Of a DNA stretch of 64,000 nucleotides, positions 62,196 to 64,000 are shown one piece after another. Position 1 is the first letter of the stretch; each line of letters begins with the position of its first letter. A program made the translations under genes and the position numbers. The notes below the pieces were generated by a model. That model searched no databases. It was not told where the DNA came from and saw nothing but the letters and a program-made list of their open reading frames with translations. The stretch comes from Microbulbifer donghaiensis (GTDB lineage Bacteria > Pseudomonadota > Gammaproteobacteria > Pseudomonadales > Cellvibrionaceae): the NCBI RefSeq assembly GCF_900129095.1, contig NZ_FQVA01000003.1, positions 186,001 through 250,000 of the forward strand. Direction: 5' to 3'.

Positions 62196-62224
62196 TTACA
62201 CGGACCTGCAGAGAGAAAGGTTCC
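62196..62224 (-). promoter_or_regulatory. Candidate ECF-dependent promoter of the sigma operon
   Basis: Read on the minus strand: GGAACC, 17 bases, GTGTAA. GGAAC at -35 is the hallmark of ECF promoters and the spacing is right, so the sigma factor may transcribe its own operon. The predicted start is about 88 bases before the TTG. Other similar pairs could arise by chance, so the confidence is low. Confidence 0.35.
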
Positions 62225-62396
62225 CGCAGATTGCGGCCGCGTCAAAAAATCTAGCAGCGATTTAGAAAAGCTGGAGTGACACAACGAAATGCGGGCGGAT
62301 TGCCGCGACGCGCAATCAATACTGTGCGCCGCTTTGCGCTTTCATGCCGGAAGAAGCGTCGGACAATAGTCGTTAAAATTCTATTGATTAAAAAAA

Positions 62397-62430
62397 CAAA
62401 AAAAAGCCGGGTGAATCATCAGCCCGGCTT
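62397..62430 (-). terminator. Intrinsic terminator after rlmB
   Basis: AAGCCGGG and CCCGGCTT pair across an 11-base loop, and the plus-strand A-run gives eight T after the hairpin on the minus strand. It lies 30 bases after the rlmB stop and separates rnr-rlmB from what follows. Confidence 0.92.
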
Positions 62431-62459
62431 GGAAAAACTGGCACAGCGGTATCCACCTG

Positions 62460-63215
62460 TCAGCCGGAGCGTTGACGCACCGCTTCGAACAGACATACGC
62501 CTGTCGCCACAGAGACATTCAGGCTACTGACTTCACCGGCCATTGGAATTTTGATCAGGTGATCGCAGTGCTCGCGGGTGAGGCGGCGCAGGCCGCTGCC
62601 TTCGGCGCCCATCACCAGCGCCATTGGCCCGGTCAGCTGGCTCTGATAGATATCCTGCTCCGCCTCGCCGGCGGCACCGAAAATCCAGATGCCGGCCTGC
62701 TGCAGCTGCTGCAGGGTGCGCGCGAGATTGGTCACGGTGACGAAAGGCAGGACCTCCGCAGCACCGCAGGCCACTTTGCGCGCGGTGGGCGTCAGGCCCG
62801 CAGACTTGTCTTTCGGCGCGATGACCGCGTGCACGCCGGCGGCTTCCGCGGAGCGCAGGCAGGCGCCGAGATTGTGCGGATCGGTGACGCCATCGAGCAC
62901 CAGCAAAAATGGCACCTCGCCGTTCCGTTCCAGCTGCTGCAGCAGCTCCTGCAGGAAGCGCTCGTCGTGGACTTTTGTCTGCCCAGCGCAGATGGCCACG
63001 ACGCCCTGGTGATTGCCATCGTCGCCGACTTTTTCATCCAGCGTGCGGCGGTCGACGAAGCGCAGGGCGATATCGTTTTTTTCTGCCTGCTGGATAATTT
63101 TCTGCAGGCGCTGATTTTTGCGCCCGCGCAGCAGCATCAGTTCCTGCACCTGTTGCGGTGAACCTTTCAGCAGTGCCTGCACCGCGTGCAGGCCGTAAAC
63201 CAGTTGTTGGCTCAA
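62460..63215 (-). CDS. rlmB: 23S rRNA (guanosine-2'-O-)-methyltransferase RlmB
   Basis: SPOUT-class enzyme that methylates the 2'-hydroxyl of G2251 in the peptidyl-transferase P loop. The 251 residues have an N-terminal L30e-like RNA-binding domain (VYGLHAVQALLKGSPQQVQE) and the trefoil-knot catalytic part with LVLDGVTDPHNLGACLRSAE, ALVMGAEGSGLRRLTREHCD and IPMAGEVSSLNVSVATGVCL. The start is a TTG (63215) with GAGG seven bases upstream. It starts 12 bases after the end of rnr on the same strand. Confidence 0.96.
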   Translation of the reverse strand: MSQQLVYGLHAVQALLKGSPQQVQELMLLRGRKNQRLQKIIQQAEKNDIALRFVDRRTLDEKVGDDGNHQGVVAICAGQTKVHDERFLQELLQQLERNGEVPFLLVLDGVTDPHNLGACLRSAEAAGVHAVIAPKDKSAGLTPTARKVACGAAEVLPFVTVTNLARTLQQLQQAGIWIFGAAGEAEQDIYQSQLTGPMALVMGAEGSGLRRLTREHCDHLIKIPMAGEVSSLNVSVATGVCLFEAVRQRSG

Positions 63216-63227
63216 GAGATTCCTCGA

Positions 63228-64000
63228 TTACTTTTTCTTCTTGCCTTTGGCAGAGAGCTTTTTCTTCTTGCCTGACTTGGCATTTTTCGTCTTGGCGTTG
63301 GCCTTGTCGGCTTTATGCGCCGCCTTGCGCGCCGCCACCGCCGGGCGCTTGCCGCCCTTGCGGGTTGGCGTCCGCCTGGGGCCGCGGCGCTTCTTCGGCG
63401 CCTCTTCCTCTGTCACCTCCGCCGGCTTTTCCGGTTCGGCGGCGACCGGCACCGCCTCGCTGGAGCCGACCTTGCGCTTGCGGAACGGTGTTTCCCCCGC
63501 GGGCGTTTCGGCGTGTCGCGCCCAGGGACTGGCGCTGCGTTTCTGGCTCGTGTCTTTCTTTGTCGCAGATGGCTTGCCGCGGCGCTCGCGCTCCAGCTGA
63601 TGCTCCACCGCCATTTCCATGGCGCGCGCACTCACCTTCGTCGATTCCCGCTTGGCTCTCGGCACCAGTTCTTCCAGGGTGAAATCCACCTTGCGCTCTT
63701 CCAGATCCACACGCGCCACCTGCACGGTGACCGAGTCACCGAGGTGGTAGCGCTTGCCACTGCGTTCGCCGATCAGGCGCTGGTGGGCCTGCTCGAAGCG
63801 GTAGTAGTCCTTCGGCAGGGCGGTGACATGGATCAGCCCCTCCACGTACAGGTCATCCAGCTCGACAAACAATCCGAAGCCGGTCACCGCACTGATCACG
63901 CCCGGATAGACCTCGCCGACATGGTCCTGCAGGTATTCGCACTTGAGCCAGCTGACCACATCGCGGGTGGCGTCGTCGGCGCGGCGCTCGGTCATGGAAC
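63228..64000 (-). CDS. rnr: Ribonuclease R, C-terminal part (gene runs off the right edge)
   Basis: Processive 3'-to-5' exoribonuclease; only the last 257 residues are in the window. CSMTERRADDATRDVVSWLK-like sequence at the start of the visible part and the S1 domain (VISAVTGFGLFVELDDLYVE, GLIHVTALPKDYYRFE) match RNase R. The last 120 residues form a very basic tail (RGPRRTPTRKGGKRP, ending SGKKKKLSAKGKKKK) that is longer than in E. coli. The ATG at 63995 is internal, not the true start. Together with rlmB this is the usual rnr-rlmB pair. Confidence 0.95.
   Translation of the reverse strand, partial: SMTERRADDATRDVVSWLKCEYLQDHVGEVYPGVISAVTGFGLFVELDDLYVEGLIHVTALPKDYYRFEQAHQRLIGERSGKRYHLGDSVTVQVARVDLEERKVDFTLEELVPRAKRESTKVSARAMEMAVEHQLERERRGKPSATKKDTSQKRSASPWARHAETPAGETPFRKRKVGSSEAVPVAAEPEKPAEVTEEEAPKKRRGPRRTPTRKGGKRPAVAARKAAHKADKANAKTKNAKSGKKKKLSAKGKKKK

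Overview
The window is 64 kb of GC-rich gammaproteobacterial chromosome. The housekeeping genes (rpsF-rpsR-rplI-dnaB, rnr-rlmB, acs, serB, the EF-P modification genes) and the carboxy(nor)spermidine polyamine pathway suggest a marine, polysaccharide-degrader-type member of the Cellvibrionales, close to Microbulbifer. That placement is inference from gene content and order; there is no rRNA gene here to confirm it. I see no tRNA, CRISPR array, insertion sequence or prophage. Intergenic spaces carry several families of dispersed palindromic repeats.

Layout. 0-3.5 kb: the leucine/isovalerate operon liuR-liuA-liuB (minus strand, continuing off the left edge) with a clear LiuR palindrome. 3.5-6 kb: ahpA-like/serB divergent pair. 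6-8.2 kb: an erythromycin-esterase-family gene, a triplicated 146-bp repeat, and two related tiny lipoprotein genes. 8.2-12.4 kb: RND efflux pump with its adaptor; the pump carries an exact 42-bp duplication in a membrane helix. 12.6-18.8 kb: M1 aminopeptidase lipoprotein, a FimX-like degenerate GGDEF/EAL protein and its PilZ-like neighbour. 18.9-21.7 kb: epmB / efp-epmA, the complete EF-P beta-lysylation set apart from the hydroxylase. 21.7-29.4 kb: acetyltransferase, cysE, srkA, an exported KatG, DUF3298 lipoprotein and small genes. 29.5-35 kb: a DNA glycosylase, a TetR/MFS pair, small unassigned units (a promoter-terminator unit and two small ORFs), GNAT and GFA genes. 35-43 kb: acs, a cupin, a histone-deacetylase-like amidohydrolase, a CoA-transferase/GNAT fusion, LysE exporter, panD-panC. 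43-51 kb: polyamine block speA, carboxynorspermidine dehydrogenase, nspC, speB, flanked by two DUF6515 exported proteins. 51-57 kb: YcaQ-type DNA glycosylase, a membrane protein, dnaB-rplI-membrane-rpsR-rpsF. 57-62.5 kb: alpha/beta hydrolase, Fe(II)/2OG oxygenase, and a four-gene ECF sigma / anti-sigma / exported helical protein / TPR-beta-barrel locus. 62.5-64 kb: rlmB and the 3' end of rnr.

How the genes work together. SpeA makes agmatine from arginine, SpeB turns it into putrescine, and the dehydrogenase/decarboxylase pair adds an aminopropyl group from aspartate semialdehyde, so the block can make spermidine without S-adenosylmethionine. EpmB makes beta-lysine, EpmA attaches it to Lys34 of EF-P, and all three genes sit together. 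LiuA and LiuB catalyse consecutive parts of leucine breakdown under LiuR. The least familiar parts are the ECF-to-outer-membrane locus (58.9-62.2 kb), the paired micro-lipoproteins, a five-hairpin array in front of a DUF6515 gene, and a short promoter-to-terminator unit near 30.3-30.5 kb.
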